A stretch of DNA of 53,297 nucleotides from Bacteroidales bacterium. Lineage in GTDB: Bacteria; Bacteroidota; Bacteroidia; Bacteroidales; ML635J-15. Location: NCBI GenBank assembly GCA_028702675.1, contig JAQVOJ010000007.1, forward strand, positions 1-53,297. Reading direction: 5' to 3'. The position numbers were made by a program, and so were the translations under genes. Positions 51,585-53,297 of the stretch are shown here, one piece after another (the first letter of the stretch is position 1; each line of letters starts with the position of its first letter). The notes under the pieces were generated by a model. It was not told the origin of the DNA and searched no databases. It saw only the letters and a list, made by a program, of their open reading frames with translations.

Positions 51585-52907
51585 TTATTTCATTTTACGC
51601 ATCATTTTTTTTGCATTTTTATTTGTAGTCATCATTTGCATCATTTTGCGTGTTTCACTAAACTGTTTTATCAGTCTATTTACTTCTTGAATAGATGTAC
51701 CACTACCTTCTGCAATTCGTTTTTTTCTAGTGCCACTTAAAACTTTAGGATTTTGTCTTTCTTCGGGTGTCATGCTATAAATAATAGCTTCAATCCCTTT
51801 AAAAGCGTCGTCGTCTAAATCAAGGTTGCGTAGAGCTTTTCCTACACCGGGGATCATACTGGCAAGTTCTTTAAAATTCCCCATTTTCTTGATTTGATGA
51901 ATTTGTTTAAGAAAATCGTCGAAGTTGAACTGGTTTTTTGCTATTTTCTTTTGTAGCTTCCTTGATTCTTCTACATCATACTGTTCCTGTGCTCTTTCTA
52001 CAAATGTAACAATATCACCCATTCCAAGAATACGGTCTGCCATACGTTTTGGATGAAAAACGTCTATAGCATCCATTTTTTCGCCTGTTCCAACAAACTT
52101 AATGGGTTTGTTTACCACACTTTTAATACTTAAGGCAGCACCGCCTCTAGTATCACCATCAAGCTTAGTTAGAATTACGCCATCAAAATCTAGAATATCA
52201 TTAAATGCTTTTGCAGTATTTACAGCATCTTGTCCTGTCATTGAGTCAACAACGAAGAGGATTTCATTGGGATTAACGGCTTTTTTGATAGCTGAAATCT
52301 CTTCCATCATTTGTTTGTCAATAGCTAAACGTCCGGCCGTATCAATTATAACAACATCTTTACCGTAATCTTTTGCATATTTAATTGCATTCTTTGCAAT
52401 TTGAACAGGATTCTTATTATCATCTTCGGAATATACAGGCACTTCTAATTGCTCTCCAAGAATCTTGAGCTGTTCAATAGCAGCTGGACGGTAAACGTCT
52501 CCTGCAACAAGTAATGCTTGCCGTCCACGTTTTGTTTTAAGCATGTTTGCCAGCTTGCCGCTAAAAGTAGTTTTACCCGAACCTTGTAAGCCAGACATGA
52601 GAATTACCGAAGGTTTACCTGATAAATTAATGTCAACTGCTTCATCGCCCATTAGTTTTGCCAAATGATCGTGAACAATTTTTACCATCATTTCTCCGGG
52701 TTTAACTGCTTTAAGAACATCTTGACCTAATGCTTCTTCTTTAACTGCATCGGTAAAAGATTTAGCTGTTTTGTAGTTTACGTCTGCATCTAATAATGCT
52801 CTACGAACATCTTTTAAAGTTTCGGCAACATTTATTTCTGTTATTCTTCCTTGTCCTTTTAATAACCTGAACGATTGCTCAAGTCTGTCGCTAAGATTTT
52901 CAAACAT
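51585..52907 (-). CDS. ffh: Signal recognition particle protein (SRP54 GTPase)
   Basis: A 440-residue Ffh with N domain (about 1-90), GTPase domain with GLQGSGKTT (106-114), DTAGR near 190, TKLDGDTRGG near 248, and the methionine-rich M domain from about 320 to the terminal MMQMMTTNKNAKKMMRKMK. It binds 4.5S RNA and signal sequences and delivers ribosomes to FtsY. Normal length; the start follows a candidate promoter by 17 bases. Confidence 0.97.
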   Translation of the reverse strand: MFENLSDRLEQSFRLLKGQGRITEINVAETLKDVRRALLDADVNYKTAKSFTDAVKEEALGQDVLKAVKPGEMMVKIVHDHLAKLMGDEAVDINLSGKPSVILMSGLQGSGKTTFSGKLANMLKTKRGRQALLVAGDVYRPAAIEQLKILGEQLEVPVYSEDDNKNPVQIAKNAIKYAKDYGKDVVIIDTAGRLAIDKQMMEEISAIKKAVNPNEILFVVDSMTGQDAVNTAKAFNDILDFDGVILTKLDGDTRGGAALSIKSVVNKPIKFVGTGEKMDAIDVFHPKRMADRILGMGDIVTFVERAQEQYDVEESRKLQKKIAKNQFNFDDFLKQIHQIKKMGNFKELASMIPGVGKALRNLDLDDDAFKGIEAIIYSMTPEERQNPKVLSGTRKKRIAEGSGTSIQEVNRLIKQFSETRKMMQMMTTNKNAKKMMRKMK

Positions 52908-52924
52908 ATCAATTCAATTTTTTG

Positions 52925-52932
52925 CAAAAATA
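52925..52932 (-). promoter_or_regulatory. Candidate -7 promoter element of ffh
   Basis: On the minus strand this is TATTTTTG, an exact TAnnTTTG match 17 bases before the ffh ATG. No TTG at the right distance further upstream. Confidence 0.42.
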
Positions 52933-53025
52933 ATAATATTATGTTAACAGATATAATCAAATGATCATAAGGTTTTTGAAAATCGATTTTAAATAATCTT
53001 TAAAAAGGTGAAAACTATTAAAACG

Positions 53026-53178
53026 TATCAGAAACTGAAAACAACCACTAAGACACGAAGTACACGAAGAATACTAAAAACTCTGTGTCCTCTGTGCCTC
53101 TGTGGTAAAAACTAATATAAACATATCAGAAACTGAAATAACCACTAAGACACGAAGTACACGAAGAATACTAAAAAC
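53026..53178. repeat. Direct repeat of about 56 bases, two copies, with 9-base internal units
   Basis: 53026-53081 and 53124-53178 are the same sequence apart from one small indel/substitution, starting TATCAGAAACTGAAA and ending ACTAAAAAC. Each contains three 9-base units (ACCACTAAG, ACACGAAGT, ACACGAAGA). Between them, 53081-53106 (CTCTGTGTC CTCTGTGCC TCTGTGGT) is an imperfect inverted copy of these units, so copy one folds as a hairpin. The rest of 52933-53025 shows nothing notable. Confidence 0.8.
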
Positions 53179-53201
53179 CTGAGTTCGATATAAGCAAGTG
53201 C

Positions 53202-53297
53202 TTAATACAAAGCTAATTGTCCATAAGTTTCTTCCGTGTCGTATTTAATAGATGGTTTTTTAGGAAAAAAAGAATATGCTAAAAGTCCTGAAATTAT
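53202..53297 (-). CDS. 3' end of a gene running in from beyond the window
   Basis: An open frame enters from the right edge and stops at 53204-53202 after 31 codons: IISGLLAYSFFPKKPS, then a polar tail ending YGQLALY. The first residues look like the end of a membrane helix followed by a cytoplasmic tail. No stop interrupts it to the window edge, but with so little sequence the family cannot be named and chance is possible. Confidence 0.45.
   Translation of the reverse strand: MISGLLAYSFFPKKPSIKYDTEETYGQLALY

Noticed and set aside
53026-53178. Two spaced repeats as a CRISPR array
   Set aside because: Only two copies, repeat length 56 bases with internal 9-base periodicity and an inverted partner between them; no cas gene.
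53179-53200. GTTCGA near 53184 as the T loop of a tRNA
   Set aside because: No acceptor or anticodon stem can be formed around it.

Overview
The window reads as chromosomal DNA from an AT-rich member of the Bacteroidota, most likely a Bacteroidales/Marinilabiliales-type anaerobe or microaerophile. The grounds are a secreted protease ending in a type IX secretion (Por) sorting domain, PKD repeats, a DUF4421 protein, the DUF4492-cydA-cydB arrangement, TAnnTTTG-type -7 promoter elements in front of several genes, few Shine-Dalgarno sites, and a flexirubin/aryl-polyene type pigment locus. I saw no rRNA, tRNA, CRISPR array, transposase or phage gene.

Layout. 1-10.8 kb: a Crp/Fnr regulator, an orphan sensor kinase with a periplasmic substrate-binding domain, a predicted outer-membrane protein with a lipoprotein metallophosphoesterase, a 1204-residue secreted Lys-C-like protease with five PKD domains, and a three-gene ABC importer of the iron-complex/cobalamin type. 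11.0-37.7 kb: one long block of about 27 same-strand, tightly packed or overlapping genes that I read as an aryl-polyene (flexirubin-like) biosynthesis and export locus. It has a tyrosine ammonia-lyase of the Flavobacterium flexirubin type, an acyl-AMP ligase, two acyl carrier proteins, a ketoreductase, three catalytically intact ketosynthases, a degenerate ketosynthase and a short ApeC-like partner, two hotdog dehydratases, a thioesterase, a methyltransferase, several acyltransferases, LolA, a small lipoprotein, a glycosyltransferase, an MMPL exporter fused to an acyltransferase, two retinol-saturase/phytoene-desaturase-like flavoenzymes and a cobalamin-binding radical SAM enzyme. DarA and DarB, which make the dialkylresorcinol half of true flexirubins, are not in the window, so the product may be an aryl polyene attached to some other lipid.

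37.7-44.8 kb: a small membrane protein, mtnA with a class II aldolase (probable 5'-methylthioadenosine salvage through an aldolase), a tandem universal stress protein, anmK, a fusion of an AmgK-like sugar kinase with a RapZ C-terminal domain, and pyruvate kinase. 45.0-53.3 kb: a lipoprotein, then minus-strand genes for cytochrome bd oxidase (DUF4492, cydA, cydB and an unlisted 43-residue membrane protein), hydE, folD and ffh, then a repeat-bearing intergenic stretch and the 3' end of one more gene.

How the parts fit. The proposed pigment route is: tyrosine to 4-coumarate (ammonia-lyase), activation (AMP ligase), iterative extension and dehydration on the ACPs by the ketosynthase/ketoreductase/dehydratase set, tailoring (methyltransferase, flavoenzymes, radical SAM enzyme), transfer to a lipid by the acyltransferases, and movement to the outer membrane by the MMPL exporter with LolA and the lipoprotein. 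Gene calls rest on motifs and remembered family features only; no search was run.
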